A DNA stretch of 64,000 nucleotides, taken from Robertmurraya sp047302285. Lineage in GTDB: Bacteria > Bacillota > Bacilli > Bacillales > Cytobacillaceae. Below are positions 8,422-17,708 of the stretch, piece after piece. The number at the start of each line of letters is the position of its first letter. The first letter of the stretch is position 1. A program made the translations under genes and the position numbers. The stretch covers positions 4,340,001-4,404,000 of the forward strand of contig NZ_CP154845.1 of NCBI RefSeq assembly GCF_047302285.1, in the 5' to 3' direction. The notes below the pieces were generated by a model that was not told the DNA's origin, did not search any database, and saw only the letters and a list, made by a program, of their open reading frames with translations.

Positions 8422-8448
8422 GGAAGAATCTTCATTAACAGGATAATC

Positions 8449-8478
8449 AAAAGCCTCAAGAATCGTCTTGAGGCTTTT
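8449..8478 (-). terminator. Terminator after the glvA-type gene
   Basis: Thirteen-base perfect stem AAAAGCCTCAAGA / TCTTGAGGCTTTT with a four-base loop, immediately after the phosphoglucosidase stop codon. The T tract is short and part of the stem. Confidence 0.7.
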
Positions 8479-8481
8479 GAT

Positions 8482-9810
8482 TTAACGAAGCTCAGGCCAA
8501 TAATCTTTATTTGCTTCCATTAAATCATCTAAAATTTGCTTTGCCACTCGAGCATTGGGAACTGTTTTTGAAAGGATAAGAGCCTGCCATAACTTTTGAT
8601 ACGAACCTTCCTCCCAGGCTTCAACCACCAATTTTTCAACAGCTAATTGCTGTTCCATTAATCCTTTTTGAAATCTAGGAATATCCCCCTGTGCTAAAGG
8701 CTCAGGACCAAATTTTCCCACAATACACGGGATTTCCACCATTGCCGTTGGGTCAAAATTATAGATGGCTCCTTTATTCTCAACAATTAATAGCATTCTT
8801 TCTTTTGTGTCAAAAGCAATAGCACGAGCCAAATCAACAATATAGGATGCGTGTTCGTCAATTTCTAGCTTAGCACCTTCAGTTGAACCAATCTGGGCTA
8901 TTCTGTTGCATTCACTGAACACAAATTTTTCCCGACCGTCCATAACTTGATTCGCGCGAGTATAGTTCGGATCAGTATGATCTACCTCATCCTAAGGATA
9001 TAGATAGTATTTTAGATACGTATTGGGAAGTGTATCTGGATCAACCGAATAAACATCCTTCACTTTTCTAAATGTAGCAATCCAACTGTCATCTATGTGC
9101 TGTTGGCCTTGATTTCCTGTTACATCATATCCAAACTCCTTTACATGATCTTTCAGCTTTGGCATTAAGTCCCTTCCAGACTTGTCACGTATATCTGTCC
9201 ACCACCCAAAATGATTCAATCCATAGTATTTGACCGTCATTTCTTTCCTAGATTGTAATCCTAAAATCATGGCCATCAAATTCTCAATTGAGATTGGCAT
9301 ATCACAAATGTTTAGGATTTTGGAGTTTGGTCTTAATTTTCTCGTTGCCTCAGCCACAATAGCTGCTGGATTTGAATAATTTAGCATCCATGCATTCGGC
9401 GAGTACCTCTCCATATAATCTAAAATTTCAAGGACTCCACCAATTGATCTCATTCCATATGCGATGCCTCCAGGACCACAGGTTTCCTGGCCAACCACCC
9501 CGTATTTCAATGGGATTTTTTCATCTTTTTCTCTCATCGCATACTTTCCAACACGAATATGCGCCATAACAAAGTCAATATCTGTGAAACCAATTTCTTT
9601 ATCAGTTGTTGCTAAGAAATGAATGTCAGGAGCCTTTTCTTTGATAATAATTTCACATGCATCTGCAATTTGCCTTTGGCGTTCCTCGTCATTGTCGTAT
9701 AATTTAATCTGGCGAATCGGAAATTTATCTAAGTTCTCCAAAAGCATTAATAGAATTCCAGGAGTAAATGTACTTCCTCCTCCTGCAATTGTTATCGAAA
9801 ACTTGTTCAT
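8482..9810 (-). pseudogene. glvA: 6-phospho-alpha-glucosidase (GH4) with an in-frame TAG stop
   Basis: Family GH4 enzymes hydrolyse maltose 6-phosphate and related phosphosugars with NAD and Mn. The frame starts at ATG 9810 with the NAD motif ITIAGGGSTFTPG; NICDMPI and YGLNHFGWW (metal/active-site region) follow. At 8992-8994 the codon is TAG, directly after KYYLYP. The same frame then continues with DEVDHTDPNYTRANQVMDGREK to YWPELR and the normal stop at 8482. Without that stop the length (about 441) is normal, so a single base change separates this from an intact gene. It lies five bases after glvC. It may be a real nonsense mutation or a sequencing error; the upstream fragment of 272 residues lacks the C-terminal domain. 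Confidence 0.85.
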
Positions 9811-9815
9811 GATTA

Positions 9816-11444
9816 TTACTCCTTCTTATTTGAGTCTTTTTCTAGTAGTAATTCAAACTGTTCTCGTACTTGAGCAACCGATAGGCCAACTATGACCTGT
9901 ATCGCTTTACTATTTCTAACGACACCATGTGCACCGCCTTCTTGAAACGCACTATCAGATTTAACTTTTTCAGGATCCTTCACACTAAGTCTTAACCTTG
10001 TCGCACAGCTATTTACTGATACTATATTTTCGGAACCTCCCAATGCATCAAGGAATATGACAGCCTGATCCATGTATTCTACAGTTGCCGCGATTTCTTT
10101 TTTCACTTCTTTTGAGAATTTATCAGCATTCTTCTTATCTTGATAGTCTTTCTTTTTATATAATTTTGTCTCTGACCCTTTTTGTTCTCTACCTGGTGTA
10201 ATAAATCCAAACTTCAGTATTAAGAATCTAAATACCACAAAATAAATAACCGTGAATGCCAAACCAATAATAATTTGTGTAACATATGTTCCACCGTGGT
10301 TTGCAAAAAGCGGAATCCAGTTTTTCGACATGATTTCGATTAGACCACCACCCATATCACCGACAACTCCGAAGGCAAACAAGGTTGCCGATAAAGATGC
10401 TGCAAGTAATGCGTGAATGAAAAATAGGACCGGGGCGATAAACAAGAAAGTAAACTCTAGTGGCTCCGTAATACCAGCAAATACTGCCGTTAATGTGGCA
10501 GGGATTAATAATGCTGCAACTTTCTTTTTGTTTTCTTTCTTTGCGGTGAAGTATATGGCTAGAGCAATACCTGGTGCAGCGAATACTTTAGAATTTCCAT
10601 ACAATCCAAAGCCGCCTTCTGGGAATAGTGTTTTGAGAGATTCACTAGACTGGGAAAATTCTGCAAGATGTTCCATAAAATATCTTACAACTCCACCCTC
10701 TACGACAGCAGGGCCATACATGAACGGGGTATAAATAAAGTGATGCAATCCTGTTGGGATGAGTAACCTTTCAAGAAAAGTATACAACCATACACCAAAT
10801 GTTCCAGACGCCGTTAAGAAGCCTTGTAGAGATTCAATACCGCCTTGTATCATTGGCCAAATCCAAGCAATAACAATAGCGACTGGGATCATGACGAAGT
10901 AGCCGAGGATAACAACAAAAGCTGACCCCTGAAAGATTCCTAACCATTCAGGCAGTTTTTTATCAAAGTACCGATTGTGCAACCAAACAACAATGGCCGA
11001 AATGAAAATTCCACCGATGATTCCTGTATCCAATGTTTTTATTCCTGCAATCATCTTCAATCCACTTGTTCCACCTGCATCTTGTGTAAAATCTACACCA
11101 AATGTGGTGCCGAAATGCTGTAAAATGGTCGATAAAAAATAACTAAAGGTTAAATAAATAATTACTGCTTCCATAACCGCTCTAGCATTCGCTGTTTTGG
11201 CAAGACCAACAGCAATCCCGATAACAAATAGCAATTCCATTTGGTTGAACACAGTCCATGCACCATTTTCTAAGACAGACCACACACTGTACCATGCTGT
11301 ACCCTCAGCAGCGATGTCCCCCATTATTTGAGGATTCTTAAACAAAATAGAAATAGCCACCATAATACCTGAAAAAGCAAATAATAAAACCGGTGTGAAC
11401 ATTGCACCACCAAAACGCTGAATTTTTTCCATCATATTAGTCAC
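9816..11444 (-). CDS. glvC: Alpha-glucoside (maltose-type) PTS permease, EIICB
   Basis: A membrane permease that takes up and phosphorylates an alpha-glucoside such as maltose. Residues 1-~420 form the IIC domain with about ten membrane helices, including the family segment LLIPTGLHHFIYTPF. The C-terminal IIB domain has the phospho-cysteine Cys480 in VNSCATRLRL. The 542-residue length is as in GlvC/MalP. There is no IIA domain, so an external EIIA is required, and the stand-alone EIIA gene in this locus is broken; another EIIA would be needed. The gene is first in the operon with the phosphoglucosidase. Confidence 0.9.
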   Translation of the reverse strand: MTNMMEKIQRFGGAMFTPVLLFAFSGIMVAISILFKNPQIMGDIAAEGTAWYSVWSVLENGAWTVFNQMELLFVIGIAVGLAKTANARAVMEAVIIYLTFSYFLSTILQHFGTTFGVDFTQDAGGTSGLKMIAGIKTLDTGIIGGIFISAIVVWLHNRYFDKKLPEWLGIFQGSAFVVILGYFVMIPVAIVIAWIWPMIQGGIESLQGFLTASGTFGVWLYTFLERLLIPTGLHHFIYTPFMYGPAVVEGGVVRYFMEHLAEFSQSSESLKTLFPEGGFGLYGNSKVFAAPGIALAIYFTAKKENKKKVAALLIPATLTAVFAGITEPLEFTFLFIAPVLFFIHALLAASLSATLFAFGVVGDMGGGLIEIMSKNWIPLFANHGGTYVTQIIIGLAFTVIYFVVFRFLILKFGFITPGREQKGSETKLYKKKDYQDKKNADKFSKEVKKEIAATVEYMDQAVIFLDALGGSENIVSVNSCATRLRLSVKDPEKVKSDSAFQEGGAHGVVRNSKAIQVIVGLSVAQVREQFELLLEKDSNKKE

Positions 11445-11768
11445 CTCTCTTTTTTTCTTTCACAGTTTTATATAATCATTGATTGTAAGGGTTTACAATA
11501 AGTTTGATGCACTTAGGCAACTTGACCAAACTTAGAAAAAATTCTCAAAAGACGGGATATTTCCCATCATTTTCTAAATTATAAAGGTCTTAACTTGTTT
11601 GTTTTGAATTGCCAATACGGTTTTTATTGGCATTATACATATCCTTCTCAGTCGGCACTTTGCCTAAAAAACCATTCTATATTTTTGTGCACGATGCCAT
11701 TGTCCAAATTTGTCACAAAAGTTAGACTTAACTTGTAAGCCTTTTCAAAATATAGGGAGGTTAAATGA
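11445..11768. other. Divergent promoter region between glvC and msmX
   Basis: About 320 bases that must carry promoters for glvC (minus) and msmX (plus). Apart from the palindrome listed next, no clear box pair was found. The region before msmX is AT-rich with GGGAGG before its ATG. Confidence 0.4.
11482..11499. promoter_or_regulatory. Cre-like palindrome upstream of glvC
   Basis: ATTGTAAGGGTTTACAAT is nearly palindromic and lies 38 bases upstream of the glvC start. The core TGTAAGGGTTTACA fits the catabolite-responsive element consensus except one central base (G for C). It could instead be the RpiR operator. Confidence 0.4.
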
Positions 11769-12866
11769 ATGGCAGAATTGAAATTGGATCACATTTATAA
11801 AATATACGACAATAAAGTAACAGCGGTAGAAGACTTCAATCTAAAAATCGAAGATAAGGAGTTCATCGTTTTTGTCGGACCATCAGGATGCGGAAAATCA
11901 ACGACTTTACGTATGATTGCAGGACTTGAGGAGATCTCAAAAGGAGATTTATACATTGATGATCGCCGTGTCAATGACGTTCCCCCTAAGGACAGAGATA
12001 TTGCAATGGTTTTCCAAAACTATGCCCTTTATCCTCATATGACCGTGTATGATAATATGGCATTTGGACTAAAGCTTCGGAAATTCTCTAAACAAGAGAT
12101 TGAAAAGCGTGTAAATGAAGCTGCGAAAATTTTGGGTCTTGAAACATACTTAACGCGTAAGCCAAAAGCACTTTCTGGTGGACAGCGTCAGCGTGTTGCC
12201 TTGGGTCGTGCGATTGTTCGTGATGCAAAGGTGTTCTTAATGGATGAGCCTTTATCCAATCTTGATGCAAAACTACGTGTACAAATGCGTGCGGAAATTG
12301 TGAAGCTTCACCGTCGTCTTGAAACAACGACGATTTACGTTACACACGATCAAACCGAAGCGATGACGATGGCTACTCGTCTTGTTGTCATGAAGGATGG
12401 AGTCATTCAGCAAGTTGGAGCTCCAAAAGAAGTATATGAAAATCCTGAAAACATCTTTGTTGGTGGATTTATCGGTTCTCCTTCCATGAACTTTTTCAAT
12501 GGGAAAGTTGAAGAAGGAAAATTCGTTACAGGCAATACATCGATTGCGATTCCAGAAGGAAAAATGAAGATGTTACGTACACAAGGATATACAGGAAAAG
12601 AAATCGTACTTGGAATTAGACCTGAAGATATTCATGATGAACAACTATTTATCGAGGCATCTCAAGGTTCAAAGCTCCAAATCCATGTTGATGTTGCAGA
12701 GCTTACCGGGGCAGAAACGATGATCTACTCTTCTCTTGAAGGACAAGATTTTGTTGCTCGCGTGGATTCACGTAGCCAGCTCTCACCAGGACAAACGATT
12801 GATGTCGCATTCGATATGAACAAGGTACATTTCTTCGATAAAGAAACGGAAATGAGAATTCGATAA
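11769..12866 (+). CDS. msmX: Multi-sugar ABC transporter ATPase, MsmX type
   Basis: A 365-residue ATPase of the MalK/UgpC/MsmX kind. It has Walker A GPSGCGKST (37-45), the Q loop in VFQNYALYPHM, signature LSGGQRQR, Walker B VFLMDEP, and a C-terminal regulatory/TOBE region (after ~240). In Bacillus one such ATPase serves several sugar importers that lack their own. Here it stands as a single gene with its own terminator, while the ABC importer at 19301-22500 has no ATPase; MsmX probably powers it. AGGGAGG precedes the start. The symbol is by similarity and context. Confidence 0.88.
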   Translation: MAELKLDHIYKIYDNKVTAVEDFNLKIEDKEFIVFVGPSGCGKSTTLRMIAGLEEISKGDLYIDDRRVNDVPPKDRDIAMVFQNYALYPHMTVYDNMAFGLKLRKFSKQEIEKRVNEAAKILGLETYLTRKPKALSGGQRQRVALGRAIVRDAKVFLMDEPLSNLDAKLRVQMRAEIVKLHRRLETTTIYVTHDQTEAMTMATRLVVMKDGVIQQVGAPKEVYENPENIFVGGFIGSPSMNFFNGKVEEGKFVTGNTSIAIPEGKMKMLRTQGYTGKEIVLGIRPEDIHDEQLFIEASQGSKLQIHVDVAELTGAETMIYSSLEGQDFVARVDSRSQLSPGQTIDVAFDMNKVHFFDKETEMRIR

Positions 12867-12871
12867 CACGT

Positions 12872-12905
12872 AAAAGGAGAACCCACTTTAATGAGTTCTC
12901 CTTTT
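12872..12905. terminator. Bidirectional terminator between msmX and the GH65 gene
   Basis: Eleven-base perfect stem AAAAGGAGAAC / GTTCTCCTTTT with a 12-base loop; A and T runs flank both sides, so it can stop the converging transcripts. Confidence 0.85.
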
Positions 12906-12921
12906 TCCTTATTTACTGGGA

Positions 12922-15210
12922 TTACTGACCTTCTACCGGCAACGTCATTTCGTTCCCCTTCTCAAGGGTGATTTCTTGACCCGCATGGGTGATCTTCAGC
13001 GCTTCCCCTTCTTCTAGAAGATAACTTGTTGAATTTCGATTTAGAGCTATTTGAATGCTACGGCCCTGGTAATGCAAATGGAACTTAAGTGAATTCCACT
13101 CTTTTGGAAGAAATGGAGAGATGGATAATCCATTTTCCTTCACTCTTACGCCAGCAAATCCATAAACAATCGCCAACCACGTACCACCCATATTCGCCAT
13201 ATGGAGACCATCCTTCGTATTGCCATGGGTGTTATCTAAATCTAGTCGTGCCGTTTTGTTAAAGTAAGTGTAAGCTTTTTCTTTGTATCCCAATTTTGAA
13301 GCCATCGCACTAAATACACAATACGATAACGAGGAATCATGAGTTGTAATTTTTTCATAGTAATTATAGGAGTTTCTGATCGTTTCTAAATCCTGTTCAT
13401 CCTCTAGCAGAAAATGAGCCAGTACTGTATCTGCTTGCTTACATACCTGATAGCGATACAGGGTGAGTGGATGATAATTTAATAGTAGAGGAAACTTTTC
13501 TTTTGGCGTATTTTCTAAGTCCCAACACTCCTTTTGTAGGAATGTATCATCCTGCGCATTGATCCGATAGGTTTCATCATATGGAAGGTACATCTTTTCC
13601 CCTGCTTCCTTCCACTCTTCTGCTTCCTGTTCTGTTAAGCCAATTTTTTCAGCTAATTGCTCTAGTACGCCTTCATCTACTTCTTTCAAGAGACGGTACG
13701 CCTTCTCTGCCCAGAGTAGATTGTGTTTCGCCATTACATTTGTATAGTAGTTGTTATTCACAATGCACGTATACTCATCAGGGCCAGTCACATCATCAAT
13801 TCTAAATTGCTCTTGGAAAAAGTGACCCGTATCCATCCAAAGCCTTGCGGTTTCAAATAGCACTTCTGACATGTAGTTTGTTAGAAACTCTGTATCTTGT
13901 GTTACTAAATAATATTGGATATAGCTATAGGCAATATCTGCACTTATATGATATTGAGCCGTTCCAGCTGGAAAAAATGCGGAACACTCTGTTCCTGTAA
14001 TCGTTCTCCAAGGGAACAACGCGCCTTTTGTATGTCCCACTTCTTTCGCTCTTTTACGTGCATCCGCCAAAATAGAGTATCGTTGTAATAAGAGATTTTT
14101 AGCAATTTCAGGATTGGTCATCAGGAAGACTGGAAATATATAGATTTCTGTATCCCAAAAGTAATGACCTTCATACCCTTCACCAGATAAACCTTTAGCT
14201 GCAATATTACTTACAGGATCTTTTCCAACTGATTGCAGTAAATGGTATACGTTAAATCGTATTCCAACTTGTAGTTCTTCATCCCCATCAATTTGGATAT
14301 CCGATTTAGACCAAAATTGATGCATATAGTGTTCCTGTTCAGCTAATAATTCCTCGAATGTGTAACTACTCACTTTTGTTTGAATAGCAATAGCCTGAGG
14401 CACAATTTCATTTTGATGCCTTAAAGTATCCGTATAAACATTATATTTCGTGAAATGTACCGGGCTTCCTCCCTCACAGACAAACATGTCCTCAACGAGA
14501 TTCTCACTGACCTTGCTTGTGGTGATTTGATTTTCTCCATTTACTTGATGAGTGGATACACAGGCAACTTCAAGGTTTGTGGCATACGTAATGTCCTTAA
14601 CTAAGCTAAAAGAATCCAGTTTTCTAGCCTCTATTACTTTCAGTCTTTTAGCGTGACCAGAAGCAAGACGCGGATCATTTTTATCAACAAAGTTCGTTAC
14701 ATCACCATTTACGGTTGAAACAATCTTGATTTCCCTTATATTCTCACTAACAGGCTCGACCTTTATATCCATTGCAAATAATTCTTTCGTCACAAATGAA
14801 ACAAGTCTTCTGAAGTGAAGCTTCACTTCTTTTCCTTGCGGAGACTTCCAGTGAATCCTTCGCTCCGTGTATCCTTTGTCCATATGTAAGTTTCTTTCAT
14901 ATGATAAGATCGTCCCATCAAACATAGAAAAACGTTCATCATCTAAATAAATATGAACAGTTTGTCCATCAATAATATTGACAAGCTTTTGCTGAATATC
15001 TGGGAATCCATGTAACTTCTCACCATAATTAATTTCGGTTTCGTCATGGAAAGCGTTAATATAAGTTCCACGAATGGATTTGAAAGATTCCTGATAACCT
15101 TCCTCGAAGTTTCCTCTAACACCAAGATAGCCATTTCCCAATGAAAAAAGGCTTTCATTGACCAATAAATTTTGTTGTTCTAACCCGGGTTTTGATATTA
15201 TCCACGACAT
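12922..15210 (-). CDS. GH65 disaccharide phosphorylase (kojibiose/trehalose-type pattern)
   Basis: Family GH65 enzymes split an alpha-glucoside with phosphate, giving beta-glucose 1-phosphate. The 762-residue protein has an N-terminal beta-sandwich domain (to ~280), the (alpha/alpha)6 barrel with HYFWDTE (W352, D353), and the general acid Glu479 in GPDEY. Residues ~401-425 (WRTITGTECSAFFPAGTAQY) recall kojibiose and trehalose phosphorylases and lack the ITFEEIHRN pattern I remember from maltose phosphorylases. The specificity call is therefore tentative. It is followed upstream by beta-phosphoglucomutase, which handles the beta-glucose 1-phosphate. There is no signal peptide, so it works in the cytoplasm on imported sugar. 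Confidence 0.88.
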   Translation of the reverse strand: MSWIISKPGLEQQNLLVNESLFSLGNGYLGVRGNFEEGYQESFKSIRGTYINAFHDETEINYGEKLHGFPDIQQKLVNIIDGQTVHIYLDDERFSMFDGTILSYERNLHMDKGYTERRIHWKSPQGKEVKLHFRRLVSFVTKELFAMDIKVEPVSENIREIKIVSTVNGDVTNFVDKNDPRLASGHAKRLKVIEARKLDSFSLVKDITYATNLEVACVSTHQVNGENQITTSKVSENLVEDMFVCEGGSPVHFTKYNVYTDTLRHQNEIVPQAIAIQTKVSSYTFEELLAEQEHYMHQFWSKSDIQIDGDEELQVGIRFNVYHLLQSVGKDPVSNIAAKGLSGEGYEGHYFWDTEIYIFPVFLMTNPEIAKNLLLQRYSILADARKRAKEVGHTKGALFPWRTITGTECSAFFPAGTAQYHISADIAYSYIQYYLVTQDTEFLTNYMSEVLFETARLWMDTGHFFQEQFRIDDVTGPDEYTCIVNNNYYTNVMAKHNLLWAEKAYRLLKEVDEGVLEQLAEKIGLTEQEAEEWKEAGEKMYLPYDETYRINAQDDTFLQKECWDLENTPKEKFPLLLNYHPLTLYRYQVCKQADTVLAHFLLEDEQDLETIRNSYNYYEKITTHDSSLSYCVFSAMASKLGYKEKAYTYFNKTARLDLDNTHGNTKDGLHMANMGGTWLAIVYGFAGVRVKENGLSISPFLPKEWNSLKFHLHYQGRSIQIALNRNSTSYLLEEGEALKITHAGQEITLEKGNEMTLPVEGQ

Positions 15211-15249
15211 AGGTTAACACTCCTTGATGTCTAAAATTGGAATTTTATA

Positions 15250-15927
15250 CTACTGTTTGTTTCTTTCAATAAACCTCTTCACAATCTCCTCAAAGTGTAG
15301 TTGGGAAGTATCCTCAACGATATAATCTGCTAGAGACAAATGCAATCTAGAACCCACACCAACTGAAAACATATTGGCACGATTGATCGCTTCTACTCCT
15401 GCTGCTGCATCCTCTATTCCCACACACTCCCCATATGGTACTTGTAAGAAATCCGCTGCCGTAGTGAAGGTTTCAGGATCTGGTTTTCCATTTTTAACTT
15501 TTGATGCATCTACTACATAATCAAAATAATCAGAAAGACCGAGTTGCTCTAACACAATTTGTGCATTCTTACTTGCAGATCCCAAGGCTATTTTAATGGG
15601 ATGTTCTTTAATCATTTGCAGTAGGGATACAATGCCAGGTAACACATCTTCTGAATTTATCGTTTTAATCAGATCTAAATAGTGTCTATTTTTATTATTT
15701 GCATGCATTTCTTTCTCCGATTCCGAAAACTCCCGGAGACTTGGATCCAGTGCGATAATCCGCTCTAAAGACTCCATTCTACTAATTCCCTTTAGCTTCT
15801 CGTTAAACTCTCTGTCTATCGAGATTCCAAGCTCCTCAGCAAGTTTCTGCCATGCTAAAAAATGGTACTCTGCTGTATCTGTTAACACTCCATCAAGGTC
15901 AAAAATGAAGGCCTCTGGATATTTCAA
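15250..15927 (-). CDS. pgmB: Beta-phosphoglucomutase
   Basis: A HAD-superfamily mutase converting beta-glucose 1-phosphate to glucose 6-phosphate. Motif I is FDLDGVLTDT (nucleophile Asp and acid Asp), followed by the cap helix YHFLAWQKLAEELG; motif II is LGSASKNA; KNGKPDPETF carries the Lys; motif IV is GIEDAAAGVEA. The 225-residue length is normal. It sits 39 bases upstream of the GH65 gene on the same strand, and the two enzymes form a direct metabolic pair. It follows the LacI gene closely and may share its transcript. Confidence 0.92.
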   Translation of the reverse strand: MKYPEAFIFDLDGVLTDTAEYHFLAWQKLAEELGISIDREFNEKLKGISRMESLERIIALDPSLREFSESEKEMHANNKNRHYLDLIKTINSEDVLPGIVSLLQMIKEHPIKIALGSASKNAQIVLEQLGLSDYFDYVVDASKVKNGKPDPETFTTAADFLQVPYGECVGIEDAAAGVEAINRANMFSVGVGSRLHLSLADYIVEDTSQLHFEEIVKRFIERNKQ

Positions 15928-15933
15928 TCGATG

Positions 15934-16971
15934 TCACATTCCTTCCTTTATTTGTGAGTCATTATTTTTTACTGACTCACGTTCAATAATTGTGTGTTTA
16001 ACATAGGTCCTAACTTCATCTAACCCTTCTGAATTAATCACACATTCTAGCTTATTAACTGCGAATTTACCAATTTCATACATAGGTTGAGCAACTGTCG
16101 TTAATTGTGGAATACTCATCTTTGCAATTTTTGTATTATCAAACCCTAATATTGAAATATCATTTGGGACTTCTTTTCCGATTTTGTGGAGATAAGAAAT
16201 CGCTCCTAATGCCATCTCATCACTTGCACAGAAAACACTCGTCAAGTGGGGATTTTTAAGATAAAGTCTCTCCATCCCTTTGTATCCATCTTCAAATTGA
16301 TACGCACCGAATTCGATGAACTTATCAATTTGACTACGACCTAATCTATCCTTTAATGCTTGTTTAAAGCCAAAATAACGAGGAAATCCAGCAATCACAT
16401 CAGTTGTTGGTCCACTAATCATGCCTATGTCCACATGCCCTTGATCCATTAAATAACAAGCTGCATCATAGCCTGCCTTCTCATCATCTATCTTTACAGA
16501 TGGGATGTTATATTCGATTGACTGAGTTGCAGCTAAAACTATAGGGATATTCAGTTGGTCGAAGATTTGAAAGACAGCTTCGGTTATCGGTTCACTTGTA
16601 AAAATGATTCCATCCACCTGCTTTTCCTTCAAAACCTTAAGATAACGAATCATTTTCTCTTGATTTCGGTCCGTGTTACATAAAATGAGATTGAGTCCCA
16701 AGTTATGAGCGGCATCCTCCATCCCCTTCATAATTTCTGAAACATAAAGGTTAGAAATATCAGGAATTAAGACTCCTAAGGATTGCGTTCGTTTCGAAAT
16801 CAAACCTCTTGCCAACGCATTAGGATGATATTTTAATTCCTCAATGATCTTTTGAACTTTTATTCTTTTATCTTCACGAACACTTTCAGGAGAATTTAGT
16901 ACTCTTGATACCGTGCTCATCGAAACACCAGATAAACGAGCTACATCTTTTATTGTTGGCTTCATCATCAC
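15934..16971 (-). CDS. LacI-family regulator of the disaccharide locus
   Basis: A 345-residue repressor with an N-terminal helix-turn-helix (TIKDVARLSGVSMSTVSRVLN), the hinge helix NALARGL, and a periplasmic-binding-protein-like effector domain. It lies between the importer/oxidoreductase genes and the phosphorylase/mutase pair, all on one strand. Two LacI-type palindromes upstream of the binding-protein gene (22578-22597 and 22661-22686) are its likely operators. The effector is probably the imported disaccharide or a derivative. The gene starts MMMKP; any of the first three ATGs is possible. Confidence 0.9.
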   Translation of the reverse strand: MMMKPTIKDVARLSGVSMSTVSRVLNSPESVREDKRIKVQKIIEELKYHPNALARGLISKRTQSLGVLIPDISNLYVSEIMKGMEDAAHNLGLNLILCNTDRNQEKMIRYLKVLKEKQVDGIIFTSEPITEAVFQIFDQLNIPIVLAATQSIEYNIPSVKIDDEKAGYDAACYLMDQGHVDIGMISGPTTDVIAGFPRYFGFKQALKDRLGRSQIDKFIEFGAYQFEDGYKGMERLYLKNPHLTSVFCASDEMALGAISYLHKIGKEVPNDISILGFDNTKIAKMSIPQLTTVAQPMYEIGKFAVNKLECVINSEGLDEVRTYVKHTIIERESVKNNDSQIKEGM

Positions 16972-17069
16972 TCAACCTAACTTTATAAAATAGATTCACA
17001 TCTATTTATTCTTTATATGCTTACTAAAACCTGCATTTGATTTCGTCAATTTCTTTAAAAGATACCAAT

Positions 17070-17702
17070 TTATTTTCCAGTATTCAGCTTCATCTGAATA
17101 AACATATGATAGCAAGCACTCATGATAATAAACGCTCCTAGACTAATACCAAAAAAGATAAATAGAGTCTTCAAATAAATTAAGACAACATACGAAACAA
17201 CCAAACTAACGACAATCCCTAGTATATAAAGAGGTTTCGTCATGCCCATTAAAAAAGCTTGCTTGATATTCTCTAACATTTTCAAGTCATAGTGTACGAA
17301 TACAGGGAAAATAAACAGGCATGTTACGAAATAAATAATGGAAAGAACCATTAGTAGATATAAAAACAATGTTGCCAAAGTATTTTTTAAACCATACAGG
17401 AAATAGATGTCTACGAATATGATGAATCCAACCAATAATAAAACATAGAAAACTCGGTTTATTTTCCAAAAATCTCTTCGAAAGTATTCATAATAGGTTT
17501 TGGTAATGGACACTTTCCCCTCATTTTGTAGCAGCTTCCTGATCACCGCAAAAAGTGCAGAGGTAGATGGTGCAACCCCCAAAATAATGAAACCAAATAG
17601 GGTAAACACCACCCAAAGTAAATTTAGATAGGCCAAATTCGAAAACCAAATAAAAATCCGATTTAAGCCCTTCATCTTACCACTTTCCCCCATGTCCAGC
17701 AC
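17070..17702 (-). CDS. DUF624 (YesL-like) membrane protein
   Basis: A 210-residue integral membrane protein with about five helices. Its N-terminal pattern (RIFIWFSNLAYLNLLWVVFT, then GVAPSTSALFAVIRK) is that of the DUF624/YesL family. These proteins are regularly encoded with Bacillus carbohydrate ABC importers; their function is not known. It begins six bases after the FAD oxidoreductase gene, clearly in the same operon. Several in-frame starts (residues 1, 4, 10) are possible. Confidence 0.8.
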   Translation of the reverse strand: MLDMGESGKMKGLNRIFIWFSNLAYLNLLWVVFTLFGFIILGVAPSTSALFAVIRKLLQNEGKVSITKTYYEYFRRDFWKINRVFYVLLLVGFIIFVDIYFLYGLKNTLATLFLYLLMVLSIIYFVTCLFIFPVFVHYDLKMLENIKQAFLMGMTKPLYILGIVVSLVVSYVVLIYLKTLFIFFGISLGAFIIMSACYHMFIQMKLNTGK

Positions 17703-17708
17703 CTCTTC

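Noticed and set aside
11482..11499. Calling the palindrome a certain cre site
   Set aside because: One central base deviates from the consensus and an RpiR operator is equally possible; kept only as a candidate.
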